A stretch of DNA of 64,000 bases from Aminobacter ciceronei (GCF_014138625.1 NZ_JACJHY010000005.1:124001-188000), one strand, 5' to 3'; positions 9,447 to 17,400 are shown, numbered from the stretch's first letter. Made by a program: numbers and translations. The notes: generated by a model not told the origin, from the sequence alone.

Positions 9447-10235
9447 ATGGAACAGACCCGTATCCCGCTCGTCGACCTCAAGAACATCTCCATCGCCTTC
9501 GGCGGCATCCGTGCCGTCGACGATGCTTCGGTCGACCTCTATCCCGGTGAAGTGGTGGCGCTGCTCGGTCACAATGGTGCCGGCAAGTCGACGCTGATCA
9601 AGATCCTGTCGGGTGCCTACAAGCGCGACGCCGGCACCATCATGGTCCGGGGCGAGGAGGCCGCGATCTCCAACCCGCGCGACGCCAAGAAATACGGCAT
9701 CGAGACGATCTACCAGACATTGGCGCTGGCCGACAATGTCGATGCCGCCGCCAACCTCTTCCTCGGCCGCGAGATCATGACCGCCTATGGCACGCTCGAC
9801 GACGTCGCCATGGAAGCCGAGGCGCGCAAGGTGATGGGCCGGCTCAACCCGCGCTTCCAGCGCTTCAAGGAGCCGGTCAGCAAACTCTCCGGTGGCCAGC
9901 GTCAGTCTGTGGCGATCGCACGTGCCATCCTGTTCAATGCCCGCATACTGATCATGGACGAGCCGACGGCAGCCCTTGGACCACAGGAGACGGCGCAGGT
10001 CGGCGAACTGGTCAAGCAGCTCAAGGCCGATGGCATCGGCATCTTTCTCATCAGCCACGACATCCACGACGTGTTCGATCTCGCCGACCGTGTCTGCGTG
10101 ATGAAGAACGGCCAGGTCGTCGGCACGGCCCGCACCGAGGACGTGACCAAGGATGAGGTGTTGGGCATGATCATTCTCGGCAAGTGTCCGCCTGGCGCAA
10201 CGCCCGGACCGGGGGCAATGCAGATCGCTGCCTGA
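9447..10235 (+). CDS. xylG: Sugar ABC transporter ATP-binding protein, single-domain
   Basis: The 262-residue ATPase has Walker [10 protein letters not shown], signature [15 protein letters not shown], Walker [12 protein letters not shown] and the H-loop [11 protein letters not shown]. coli XylG is a fused double ATPase of about 510 residues; this one has a single nucleotide-binding domain, like the rhizobial fructose ATPase FrcA, and would act as a homodimer. The gene follows xylH after 21 bases and is the last gene of the operon. The symbol is by context. Confidence 0.8.
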   Translation: MEQTRIPLVDLKNISIAFGGIRAVDDASVDLYPGEVVALLGHNGAGKSTLIKILSGAYKRDAGTIMVRGEEAAISNPRDAKKYGIETIYQTLALADNVDAAANLFLGREIMTAYGTLDDVAMEAEARKVMGRLNPRFQRFKEPVSKLSGGQRQSVAIARAILFNARILIMDEPTAALGPQETAQVGELVKQLKADGIGIFLISHDIHDVFDLADRVCVMKNGQVVGTARTEDVTKDEVLGMIILGKCPPGATPGPGAMQIAA

Positions 10236-10279
10236 ACAGGCCCTTTGCCGGCTCAGGCAGGCCGCACGTCTGGCTCAAT

Positions 10280-10320
10280 GCACGATCGCGAAAAGCAGTT
10301 TCACCTTTGCGCGATCGTGC
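10280..10320. repeat. Intergenic palindromic element, possible terminator
   Basis: Eleven-base perfect arms (10280-10290 and 10310-10320, GCACGATCGCG type) flank a 19-base loop and are followed by TTTAA. The arm-loop-arm layout recalls the dispersed intergenic palindromes common in rhizobial genomes. It could also terminate the xyl transcript. Confidence 0.55.
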
Positions 10321-10331
10321 TTTAATGGTGC

Positions 10332-11957
10332 GTGGGTGACGCGAGCCAGCCGGAATTGAGAAAGTACTTCCCCAGTCTGATCTTTATCGCCGTGACCCTC
10401 GTCAGCCTGACGATGGCCGGGCTCGTGTATCTGGCGACCGTGGAGGCGGCGCGGATCAAGTTCCAGTCCGTCGCCGACGACGCGCTCAACCGCATCGAGG
10501 GCAGGCTGGAATTCGACCTTGCCTTGCTGCATGCGACGCAAGCGATGTTCGTGGCGCAGAAGGGCCATCTTTCGCGCGACCAGTTCCGCGACTATTTCGC
10601 TTCGCTCGATGCGGAGAAGAATTTCCCCAGCCTGCGCGGCATAGGCTTCCTCAGGCTGATCGAGACCAGCCAGAGCGAGACGGTCATGCGCGAACTGAAG
10701 GACGGCTACGGCATCGACCGGGCGCTGTTTCCTGAGACGACGCTGAACTGGCGGACGCCCATCGTGCTGTTCGAGCCGATGAGCAAGGCCAGCCTCGATG
10801 CGATGGGCTACGATATGGCAACCGACCCGCTGCGCCGGCCCGCCATCGAATCGGCAATGGCGGCCCAGGGCCAACCCAGGGCGACGGGCAGGGTGCTGCT
10901 CGGCCAGGGCGACAACGAGAAGCAGCCCGGGATCCTGGTGCTTTCACGCGTCGACCGCCCGGCGGCAGAAGGTCCGGCACCCGCTGGTTTTCTCTATGTC
11001 GCCTTCCGCACGTCGGAGCTTTTCCAGGCAGCACTCGGCAAGGCGCCGCTACTGCCGGTGGCGGTGGAGGTATTCGACGGGACGATGGGCGATGACACGC
11101 TTTTGTTCCGCTCGCAGGTGCCACCCGATCCCAGCTATGGCAACGAGTTTTCGGTGACGCGCGAGGCCAATGTCGCCGGCCGCAGATGGACCGTCAATTT
11201 CAGGCCGAGCACAGCGTTTGCGCCGCCATCGCCGCGTGCCGCGCCGCTGATGCTCGGGGTTTTCGGTCTCGTGCTGGCGGGTGCGATCGCGCTTGTCGCG
11301 CGCTATCAGCAGCGCGCCTATGAAGCCGCGGCGCAGTTGCACGAGACGACCGAAAAGAGCCTGCTGGAAAAGGACCTGATGCTTCAGGAAATGAAGCATC
11401 GCATCAAGAACTCGATTGCCCGCGTGCTGGCGATGGCGCGGCAGACCGCGGCGCACTCCGAGAACATCAATGACTTCTCGTCGTCCTTCTCGGCGCGGCT
11501 TCAGGCAATGGCAGCATCGCAGGACATGCTGACACGCTCGCGCTGGCAAAAGGCCGATCTCAGCGAATTGCTGCGCATCGAGTTGGGCCAGGTGTTCGGC
11601 AAGGAATTGCCGGAGGACATGATGAATGGTCCGACGGTCGAACTGGACGAGACGACGACGCAGGCACTTGGGCTGACCTTCCATGAGCTTGCGACCAACG
11701 CGTTGAAATATGGCGACGGCGACAACTCGGTTGGCGGCCTGAAGGTGAACTGGCGCATGAACGGCCAGGGCAAGAAACGGCGGCTGGTGCTCAATTGGGC
11801 CGAACGCAACGGCAATGGCGTATCGGAGCCTGAGAGGACCGGCTTTGGCACCAAGCTTATCGACATGAACATCACCCGCGAGCTCGATGGCAAGATCATG
11901 CGCCGCTACGCCAAGGACGGACTGCTGGTGGAGATCGACATACCCTATCGCGGCTGA
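10332..11957 (+). CDS. CHASE-domain HWE-family sensor histidine kinase
   Basis: This 541-residue membrane sensor has membrane segments at about 13-35 and 305-323 around a periplasmic CHASE domain (about 50-290). The cytoplasmic HisKA_2/HWE kinase core has the phosphorylated histidine H356 in LQEMKHRIKN and the N-box HELATNALKYG. The start is a GTG at 10332, the only one giving the full membrane anchor. No regulator gene is adjacent. HWE kinases commonly feed PhyR in alphaproteobacteria, and phyR is 3 kb away, so that link is plausible but unproven. The CHASE ligand is unknown. Confidence 0.85.
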   Translation: MGDASQPELRKYFPSLIFIAVTLVSLTMAGLVYLATVEAARIKFQSVADDALNRIEGRLEFDLALLHATQAMFVAQKGHLSRDQFRDYFASLDAEKNFPSLRGIGFLRLIETSQSETVMRELKDGYGIDRALFPETTLNWRTPIVLFEPMSKASLDAMGYDMATDPLRRPAIESAMAAQGQPRATGRVLLGQGDNEKQPGILVLSRVDRPAAEGPAPAGFLYVAFRTSELFQAALGKAPLLPVAVEVFDGTMGDDTLLFRSQVPPDPSYGNEFSVTREANVAGRRWTVNFRPSTAFAPPSPRAAPLMLGVFGLVLAGAIALVARYQQRAYEAAAQLHETTEKSLLEKDLMLQEMKHRIKNSIARVLAMARQTAAHSENINDFSSSFSARLQAMAASQDMLTRSRWQKADLSELLRIELGQVFGKELPEDMMNGPTVELDETTTQALGLTFHELATNALKYGDGDNSVGGLKVNWRMNGQGKKRRLVLNWAERNGNGVSEPERTGFGTKLIDMNITRELDGKIMRRYAKDGLLVEIDIPYRG

Positions 11958-11995
11958 ACGCCGCGACATCGGCAAGAAGACCCGGTTCACAAAGA

Positions 11996-12030
11996 AAAAC
12001 CCGGCGAGGCCAGAGCCTTCGCCGGGTTTT
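11996..12030. terminator. Bidirectional terminator
   Basis: A 12-base stem (11996-12007 with 12019-12030) plus three inner pairs, flanked by an A-run on the left and TTTT on the right. It lies between the convergent CHASE kinase and the small lipoprotein gene and can serve both. Confidence 0.8.
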
Positions 12031-12044
12031 GTCTGCAAAGCCGT

Positions 12045-12290
12045 TTAGCGGCAGCGCGCTGTGTAAATCTGGCCACGGCTGTTGCGGTATTCGCAGTAGC
12101 CATTGCGCAGGTTGCGGACCAGCAGGCCCGAGGCCGCGCCGACGGCACCGCCGATGAGTGCGCCCCGGCCGCCGCCGATGAGAGCGCCGGCAACAGCACC
12201 TACGCCCGTGCCGGTGGCTACGTCGCGCTCGGTCGTCGTGCAGCCTGAGATTGCAACGACGGCTGCAACGACAAGGATAAGCTTCTTCAT
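12045..12290 (-). CDS. Small glycine-zipper lipoprotein
   Basis: The 81-residue protein has an N-terminal lipoprotein signal with lipobox AISGC, then a glycine-zipper segment (GTGVGAVAGALIGGGRGALI). A short basic tail holds two cysteines (CEY and ARCR). Glycine-zipper outer-membrane lipoproteins of this size are common in rhizobia; their molecular role is not established. No EcfG-type promoter was found upstream, unlike several neighbours. Confidence 0.75.
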   Translation of the reverse strand: MKKLILVVAAVVAISGCTTTERDVATGTGVGAVAGALIGGGRGALIGGAVGAASGLLVRNLRNGYCEYRNSRGQIYTARCR

Positions 12291-12450
12291 GTGGTCAGTC
12301 CTCTCACTTTAACATCGCCCGGTGAATACTTAGCGTATCGGTCCAAAAATCGGAATCGTTTTTCCGCTCGCCGCATCAATTCAACGGCTTAGCGTATCCG
12401 CATGATGTCGGCTCCTCGGTCTGAAGGGGATAGGCTGATACGCTTGCGCA

Positions 12451-12771
12451 TCAGTGGAGATATGCCGGCTTGCCGCTCGCCGCATCCGCCGCCACGACGA
12501 CGCTGGAAACCGACAGCGACGCTTCGAGCATACCGTTGGGCAGCACATTCCAGGTCAGTTGGTCGTAGTCGTCCTCTAGCGCGGGATCGACCTCGAGGCA
12601 TTTGGCAAAGGCGCGTCTGTCGCGCGATGTGAACGCGGTCAGAACCTTCGGCAACTCGGCCTGGCAGGCGTCATATGCCTCGAACAAGGGCGCTGGCGCC
12701 GGTGTCTCGCGGCAACCCGTCAAATCCTGCGAGCAGGAAACGACCAACAGAAACGCTGCGATGTGTTCCAT
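12451..12771 (-). CDS. Hypothetical small lipoprotein, EcfG-type promoter
   Basis: The 106-residue protein has a hydrophobic start and a possible lipobox LTGC near residue 20, followed by an acidic soluble domain with Cys pairs (ACQAEL, AKCLEVD). I recognise no family. GAGG lies about 8 bases before the ATG. Support that it is real comes from a GGAAC-N17-CGTT promoter 22-47 bases upstream on the same strand. It would therefore be part of the general stress regulon. Confidence 0.6.
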   Translation of the reverse strand: MEHIAAFLLVVSCSQDLTGCRETPAPAPLFEAYDACQAELPKVLTAFTSRDRRAFAKCLEVDPALEDDYDQLTWNVLPNGMLEASLSVSSVVVAADAASGKPAYLH

Positions 12772-12792
12772 GACAAACCACCTCGGCCAAGA

Positions 12793-12818
12793 AACGGCGC
12801 GTGGCGGGCAAAAGTTCC
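12793..12818 (-). promoter_or_regulatory. EcfG-type promoter of the small lipoprotein gene
   Basis: On the minus strand GGAAC (12818-12814), 17 bases, CGTT (12796-12793). This fits the alphaproteobacterial EcfG consensus GGAAC-N16/17-CGTT and sits just upstream of the ATG at 12771. Confidence 0.75.
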
Positions 12819-12869
12819 GTGATCCAATCGAGCTAAACCGTTTGAATCTCCGGTGTCATGTGGCGACGG

Positions 12870-13880
12870 CTAGTCCCTGTCGATTTCGAAGTTCGCCTGG
12901 GGCATGACGAGGCGGTATTGCACCCTGTCGACGCCGATTTCGAGTACGGCACTGCCGCTCAGCGCCGCCGGCACGACGCGCTCGAGCGCGACCGAGCCGA
13001 AGCGCTTCTTGCGTGTCGTCGCGTCGGCAGTCGGGCCGATTGCTTCCGACCAATGCAGCGCCAACTGCCCTTCGCCATCGGGACCGGATACCCTGCTGGC
13101 CGTCACCTCGACGTGACCGTCTGCACGCGAAAGCGCGCCAAAGCTCACTGAATTGACCGCCAGCTCGTGCACGGCAAGACCGATATGCAGGGCGGCATTG
13201 GGGGTGAGATAGGGATCCTCGCCAAGGATGTGGACGGCATGCTCGGTGTCGCTACTGTAGCGTTTGACCTGGCCGATTACGAGTTCGCGAAAGCCTGCGC
13301 CGCGCCAGTTCGACGACGTGACCAGATCCTGCGACGAGGCGAGCGACTGCAGCCGGCCGCGAAAACGCTCGAGGAAGACGTCGATGGAGCCGGAATAGTG
13401 ACCGGTCTGGCTGGCAATGCTCTGGATGATGGCAAGCAGGTTCTTGGAGCGGTGGCTGACCTCGCGCAGCAGCGCCTTCAGCGTTTGCTCGCGCCGCTTC
13501 TGCTCTGTGGTTTCGATGACGGTGACGACGACACCCTGGACCTGGCCGCTCGACGAATGGTCGGCGTCGATACAGACATCGTACCAACGCATGCCTGCCG
13601 AGTTGTCGGCGATGCTGACCTCGAGCCCGTCCGAATTGCCGGTGGCAAGGACGTTCTTCTTTGCAGCCACGAGCCGGTCGGCCTGCTGTTGCGGCAGGGA
13701 GTTGGCCGTCCCGGACTGCTCTTCCAGCACCTCCGCCCAAGGCGGCTGCAGATTTTGTGACCACACCGTCTGCAGGGTGTGATCCTGGTAAAGCACGGCG
13801 ATGCCGGCATTGCGGGAGACGTGGAGAAGAGCGGCGTCCAATCGTGAGCTCGGTCCCATTGATGCTGAGGGATTGGCCAT
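12870..13880 (-). CDS. PAS-domain HWE-family histidine kinase (soluble)
   Basis: The 336-residue cytoplasmic kinase has a PAS-like sensory domain (about 10-130, ending VIETTEQKRREQTLKAL) followed by a HisKA_2/HWE core. The phosphoacceptor histidine is in LREVSHRSKNLLAI and the N-box is HELAVNSVSFGAL, where the usual NALKYG is replaced. The ATG at 13880 follows AAAGG and is preferred to a TTG at 13940. It lies 0.4 kb from phyR on the same strand and is a candidate PhyR kinase or modulator. Confidence 0.8.
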   Translation of the reverse strand: MANPSASMGPSSRLDAALLHVSRNAGIAVLYQDHTLQTVWSQNLQPPWAEVLEEQSGTANSLPQQQADRLVAAKKNVLATGNSDGLEVSIADNSAGMRWYDVCIDADHSSSGQVQGVVVTVIETTEQKRREQTLKALLREVSHRSKNLLAIIQSIASQTGHYSGSIDVFLERFRGRLQSLASSQDLVTSSNWRGAGFRELVIGQVKRYSSDTEHAVHILGEDPYLTPNAALHIGLAVHELAVNSVSFGALSRADGHVEVTASRVSGPDGEGQLALHWSEAIGPTADATTRKKRFGSVALERVVPAALSGSAVLEIGVDRVQYRLVMPQANFEIDRD

Positions 13881-13946
13881 GCCACGAGAGCCTTTGCTCT
13901 GCTTCTTGCGGTTCAGCCGAATGATTTCGGCTGGAACCAAATGGGA

Positions 13947-13985
13947 CCGCCGGGTAACGCGTCAGTGCTGAGCGCTACCCGGCGG
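13947..13985. repeat. Inverted repeat between kinase and DUF1328 genes
   Basis: Ten-base perfect arms (13947-13956 and 13976-13985) with three more inner pairs. It lies downstream of the minus-strand DUF1328 gene and upstream of the kinase gene, so it may end or attenuate the DUF1328 transcript. The T-run after it is weak. Confidence 0.5.
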
Positions 13986-14037
13986 CGCTGGACTCCGACT
14001 GAGGGGGCCGGCTTCCAGTCTCGGGTTGGTTCTTCAT

Positions 14038-14071
14038 GTTACCGACGTCATCACGTTACCGACGTCATCAC
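14038..14071. repeat. Tandem 17-base direct repeat
   Basis: GTTACCGACGTCATCAC occurs twice head to tail (14038-14054 and 14055-14071). The second copy runs into the last codons of the DUF1328 gene. It looks like a local tandem duplication at that gene's 3' end. Confidence 0.7.
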
Positions 14072-14232
14072 GCGCGCCTGAACAGGCCCGCAATGAGCGA
14101 GATGACAAGAAACGCCAGGAAGATGAAGAACAAGATTTGCGCGATGCCGGCAGAAGTTCCGGCGATACCGCCGAAGCCGAGGGCGCCGGCGATAATCGCG
14201 ACGACAAGGAATACGAGCGCCCAATACAGCAT
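14068..14232 (-). CDS. DUF1328 small membrane protein
   Basis: The 54-residue protein reads [20 protein letters not shown] at the start and ends LIAGLFRRA: two hydrophobic helices with a glycine-rich turn ([11 protein letters not shown]). This is the DUF1328/YtjA pattern of stress-associated small membrane proteins. AAGGAG stands 9 bases before the ATG. A GGAAC-N16-CGTT promoter lies 30-54 bases upstream, so it is very probably an EcfG-regulated gene. It is easily missed because of its size. Molecular function is unknown. Confidence 0.88.
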   Translation of the reverse strand: MLYWALVFLVVAIIAGALGFGGIAGTSAGIAQILFFIFLAFLVISLIAGLFRRA

Positions 14233-14261
14233 GATCTATCTCCTTCAAATGATGAATGAAA

Positions 14262-14286
14262 AACGTGCCGCCGCAAGGATGGTTCC
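14262..14286 (-). promoter_or_regulatory. EcfG-type promoter of the DUF1328 gene
   Basis: On the minus strand GGAAC (14286-14282), 16 bases, CGTT (14265-14262). Exact match to the EcfG consensus, placed correctly for the ATG at 14232. Confidence 0.85.
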
Positions 14287-14307
14287 CTGAGGCGAGGCCA
14301 AAAAGCC

Positions 14308-15102
14308 CTATGCCGCAGCCTTTGCCTGTCTGTCAAAGAACAATGCCTGACTTATCAGCGCCTTGACCATTTCAGGGTTGAACGGCTTGGTGACGAGGAA
14401 GGCCGGCTCGGGGCGCTCGCCGGTCAGCAGGCGCTCGGGGAAGGCGGTGATGAAGATCACAGGCAACGGCGCTGACGACAGCATCTCGTTGACGGCGTCG
14501 ATGCCCGAGCTGCCGTCCGCGAGCTGGATGTCGGCCAGGATCATCTTCGGGCGCGTCCGCTTGAACAGCGCTATCGCTTCCGCACGGGTGCGCGCCGTGC
14601 CGACGACGCGGTGGCCGAGGCTCTCCACCATCTCCTCGATGTCCATGGCGATCAGTGGTTCGTCCTCGATGATCAGGATGTCGGTCGCGACCTGGCGCGA
14701 GATTTCGCCGCTCGCTTCATGGAGCAGCTTGGTGAACTCTTCCTCGTCGGCGTCGAGCACTTCGGCAGCTTCAGCCTCGTTGAAACCTTCAACGGCAACC
14801 AGAAGGAATGCCTGGCGCGGACGCGGCGAGAGTGCGGAGAGATTGGCGGCAGCGCGCTTTTCCCAGGCCAGGCTCGGGCCATCCTGGGGAACGCGGATGG
14901 AGACTGAGGTGAAAAGACGGGCAAATATCTTGTAGAGCGCAATGCGATCGTTGGAAGCGGACGGGAACACATCGATGTCATCGATCAGTGCTTCGAGCAT
15001 CGCAGCCACCAGCGCATCGCCGCTCTCCTGGGATCCTGCCACCGCACGCGAGAAGCGACGGAGATAAGGCAGGTGGGGGGCGATTCTCGTGGATAATGTC
15101 AT
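14308..15102 (-). CDS. phyR: General stress response regulator PhyR
   Basis: The 264-residue anti-anti-sigma regulator has a sigma-like N-terminal half (about 1-135, starting MTLSTRIAPHLPYLRRF) joined to a receiver (about 140-258) with E146-D147, phosphoacceptor D191 in ILADIQL, and KPF at 239-241. When phosphorylated, the sigma-like part binds NepR and frees EcfG. The frame is open to 15156, but ATG 15102 gives the family N-terminus and has GGGAG upstream. It is divergent from nepR-ecfG with its own EcfG promoter, a positive loop. Confidence 0.95.
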   Translation of the reverse strand: MTLSTRIAPHLPYLRRFSRAVAGSQESGDALVAAMLEALIDDIDVFPSASNDRIALYKIFARLFTSVSIRVPQDGPSLAWEKRAAANLSALSPRPRQAFLLVAVEGFNEAEAAEVLDADEEEFTKLLHEASGEISRQVATDILIIEDEPLIAMDIEEMVESLGHRVVGTARTRAEAIALFKRTRPKMILADIQLADGSSGIDAVNEMLSSAPLPVIFITAFPERLLTGERPEPAFLVTKPFNPEMVKALISQALFFDRQAKAAA

Positions 15103-15154
15103 GGTCGACGTCTCCCTCATGTGACGTTGCTGAAACTGTTGTGAAGCGACACAC

Positions 15155-15179
15155 AACGCTTGGTCTGTGCAAAAGTTCC
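15155..15179 (-). promoter_or_regulatory. EcfG-type promoter of phyR
   Basis: On the minus strand GGAAC (15179-15175), 16 bases, CGTT (15158-15155). It is an exact consensus match 53 bases before the phyR ATG. Confidence 0.88.
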
Positions 15180-15187
15180 TCTTTTGT

Positions 15188-15212
15188 GGAACCTATCCGC
15201 ATTTGAGGAGTT
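15188..15212 (+). promoter_or_regulatory. EcfG-type promoter of nepR-ecfG
   Basis: GGAAC (15188-15192), 16 bases, AGTT (15209-15212): one base off the -10 consensus. It starts 9 bases from the divergent phyR promoter, so both arms of the switch are autoregulated from one small region. Confidence 0.75.
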
Positions 15213-15297
15213 GGGTGCAAAATTCGATAAACCGCAAAGGTTGTTGCGCGCCGTTTGGGGCGGGACGTCCGACGGGGCAAAAGGGCAAAGCAAGCAT

Positions 15298-15495
15298 ATG
15301 ACAAGGCAGACAAGTGGCGCCGCCAGCGCCAGGCCGAACCGTCTTCGCGACGGTGAGCCCCTTGGGGCAAATTCAGAAATCGGCCGCAAGCTCAAGCAAT
15401 ATTACGATGAACTGGTGTCCGACGAGGTGCCGGATCGATTTGCCCAGCTGTTGAGCCAGCTGGAACAAGCCGAACCTGAGCAGCAGAAGGACTGA
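15298..15495 (+). CDS. nepR: Anti-sigma factor NepR
   Basis: The 65-residue protein has the NepR helix signature IGRKLKQYYDELVSDEVPDR followed by FAQLLSQLE. NepR sequesters EcfG and is itself captured by phosphorylated PhyR. A longer open frame to 15160 would run through the promoter; the ATG at 15298 fits the family. The ecfG start follows after only 6 bases, so the pair is translationally coupled. Confidence 0.92.
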   Translation: MTRQTSGAASARPNRLRDGEPLGANSEIGRKLKQYYDELVSDEVPDRFAQLLSQLEQAEPEQQKD

Positions 15496-15501
15496 CCGGG
15501 C

Positions 15502-16050
15502 ATGGCAGCTTCCCAAGGTTTCAAGGGCGACCTGCTCGCGACCATTCCTGGCCTGCGCGCTTTCGCCATGTCGCTGTCGCAGAACGCCGACAGGGCCGAC
15601 GACCTTGTCCAGGAAACGCTGGTCAAGGCGTGGGACAAGCAGTCGAGCTTTCAGCCCGGCACCAACCTCAAGGCGTGGCTGTTCACCATCCTGCGCAATG
15701 AGTTCTATTCGCAGATGCGCAAGCGTGGCCGCGAGGTGCAGGACAGCGACGGCCTTCTGACCGCACGGCTCGCCGTGCATCCGAGCCAGCCCGGCCGACT
15801 TGATCTCGACGATTTCCGCAAGGCGCTCGAGCAACTGCCGGAAGACCAGCGCGAGGCGATCATCCTGATCGGCGCGTCGGGCTTTTCCTATGAAGAGGCG
15901 GCGGAAATCTGCGGCTGTGCCGTCGGCACCATCAAGAGCCGGGTCAGCCGCGCCCGCAACAGGCTGCAGGAGATACTGGACATCTCGGGCGAGGCCGACT
16001 ACGGCCCCGACGCGATCGCGGCCCAGGTGATGGGCTCAACTGTCAGCTGA
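15502..16050 (+). CDS. ecfG: ECF sigma factor EcfG (general stress sigma factor)
   Basis: This 182-residue ECF15-group sigma factor has region 2 at about 20-85 (DRADDLVQETLVKAW and NLKAWLFTILRNEF) and region 4 at about 115-165 (LPEDQREAIILI, then SYEEAAEICGCAVGTIKSRV). It directs polymerase to GGAAC-N16/17-CGTT promoters, nine of which lie within 9 kb here. It forms an operon with nepR. Its last 15 bases overlap the convergent receiver gene. Confidence 0.95.
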   Translation: MAASQGFKGDLLATIPGLRAFAMSLSQNADRADDLVQETLVKAWDKQSSFQPGTNLKAWLFTILRNEFYSQMRKRGREVQDSDGLLTARLAVHPSQPGRLDLDDFRKALEQLPEDQREAIILIGASGFSYEEAAEICGCAVGTIKSRVSRARNRLQEILDISGEADYGPDAIAAQVMGSTVS

Positions 16051-16419
16051 GCGCGCGCGCTTGCGAATGCTCTCGGTGACTGCCTCGATGAGATCGGCGC
16101 CGGCGTAAGGCTTGCTCACCAGGGTCACGTCAGGGAAGTCGACAAAGATCTCGTCAAGCTTGTCGTAGCCCGAAGCGAATACGAACGGAACGCCAGCCGC
16201 TTCCAGCGAGCGGGCGAAGTCGAAGGTCGGCTCGCCGCCGATCATGACGTCGATGATGGCGGCATCAAAGGGCGCGGAGATTTCACGTGCTTCGCGGAGA
16301 TTGCCAGCGATGGCGACTTCGCCGGCGCCGTGGTCCCTGCAAAGCTGCTCGACGTCGAGTGCGATCAGCGCCTCGTCTTCGAGAACAAGTATACGCAGTC
16401 CTGAAAGCGGGCTCGACAC
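16036..16419 (-). CDS. Stand-alone receiver (response regulator) protein
   Basis: The 127-residue protein is a single receiver domain: E14-D15 acidic pair, D57 in AAIIDVMIGG, FASGYD around 81-86, and K103 in VSKPYAG. No output domain. The frame is open far upstream, but GTG 16419 has GGAG about 11 bases before it and yields a domain-length protein; an ATG at 16491 is the alternative. Short receivers next to phyR or ecfG occur in other alphaproteobacteria as phosphate sinks or relays, which is the likely role. Confidence 0.78.
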   Translation of the reverse strand: MSSPLSGLRILVLEDEALIALDVEQLCRDHGAGEVAIAGNLREAREISAPFDAAIIDVMIGGEPTFDFARSLEAAGVPFVFASGYDKLDEIFVDFPDVTLVSKPYAGADLIEAVTESIRKRARSADS

Positions 16420-16515
16420 GTCGTAGGGCACTCCATGGAATCGAAGCCGAACATGACGGCAGTCGCGGCTGCTGTCATTTAAAAAAGACATGCTGCGGCA
16501 GCGGCGCACCCGTGA

Positions 16516-16541
16516 GGAACCTTCGGCGCCATTAAGGCGTT
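16516..16541 (+). promoter_or_regulatory. EcfG-type promoter of the Crp/Fnr gene
   Basis: GGAAC (16516-16520), 17 bases, CGTT (16538-16541), ending 25 bases before the ATG at 16567 with a GGAGG ribosome site between. It places the regulator below EcfG in the stress cascade. Confidence 0.75.
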
Positions 16542-16566
16542 GCCGGTCACATTTCTGGAGGAATTC

Positions 16567-17328
16567 ATGGCCGAGCAAGGCATTCCGACCGACACTGTGC
16601 GGCAGGTTTCGTGCGAGAAGTGCCCGCTCAGGCCATTGCCGACCTTCCGGCCGTTCGACAATGACGAGCTGGCTTTTGTCAGCAGCTTCAAGCGCGGCGA
16701 GCTGTCCGTCGACAAGGGCGCGACGCTGCTTTCCGAAGGCAGCAACAGCGCCCATCTCTACACTGTGCTGGCGGGATGGGGGTTTCGCTACAAGCTGCTG
16801 GAGGACGGGCGCCGCCAGATTCTCAACTACGTGCTGCCTGGCGACATGATAGGCCTGCAGGGCAGCCTGATGGGCGAGATGCAGCACTCGGTGGAGGCGC
16901 TGTCGCCGATGCTTTTGTGCATGTTCGAGCGCGACAGGCTGATGGAGCTTTATCGCGGCTATCCGGGGCTGGCCTACGACATCACCTGGATCGCCTCGCG
17001 CGAGGAGCGCATGCTCGACGAGAACCTGTTGAGTGTCGGGCGCCGGTCAGCCCTGGAGCGAGCCGCCTATTTGCTGGCCTTCATTGCCAGCAGGGCGCGG
17101 AAGGTCGGCATGGACGGGACCGGCAAGGTGGAGATTCCGATCACCCAGCAGCACGTCGCCGACACGCTCGGACTGTCGCTGGTCCACACCAACAAGACCA
17201 TCCGCAAGCTGATCGACCGCAAACTCGTGCAGTGGCGCGATGGCGGCTGCAAGGTGCTCGACATCGAGGGATTGATGGCGCTGGCGAACTGGGGCGGCCT
17301 CGACGAAGGTGTCCGCCCTCTGCTTTGA
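16567..17328 (+). CDS. Crp/Fnr-family transcriptional regulator
   Basis: The 253-residue protein has a short Cys-containing N-terminus (SCEKCPLRPLP), a cyclic-nucleotide-binding-like beta-barrel (about 30-150) and a C-terminal HTH (about 165-235, ITQQHVADTLGLSLVHTNKT). The two N-terminal cysteines recall Fnr, but the full four-Cys iron-sulfur set is not evident (another Cys is in LLCMFERD). The ATG has GGAGG upstream. An EcfG promoter precedes it. The effector is unknown. Confidence 0.85.
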   Translation: MAEQGIPTDTVRQVSCEKCPLRPLPTFRPFDNDELAFVSSFKRGELSVDKGATLLSEGSNSAHLYTVLAGWGFRYKLLEDGRRQILNYVLPGDMIGLQGSLMGEMQHSVEALSPMLLCMFERDRLMELYRGYPGLAYDITWIASREERMLDENLLSVGRRSALERAAYLLAFIASRARKVGMDGTGKVEIPITQQHVADTLGLSLVHTNKTIRKLIDRKLVQWRDGGCKVLDIEGLMALANWGGLDEGVRPLL

Positions 17329-17400
17329 CAGGAGCGTTGTCTTCTTGTGCTTGCGCAATTCCGGACGGGAAAACGCGGCCAATTTTTCCTGGAACTGCGC

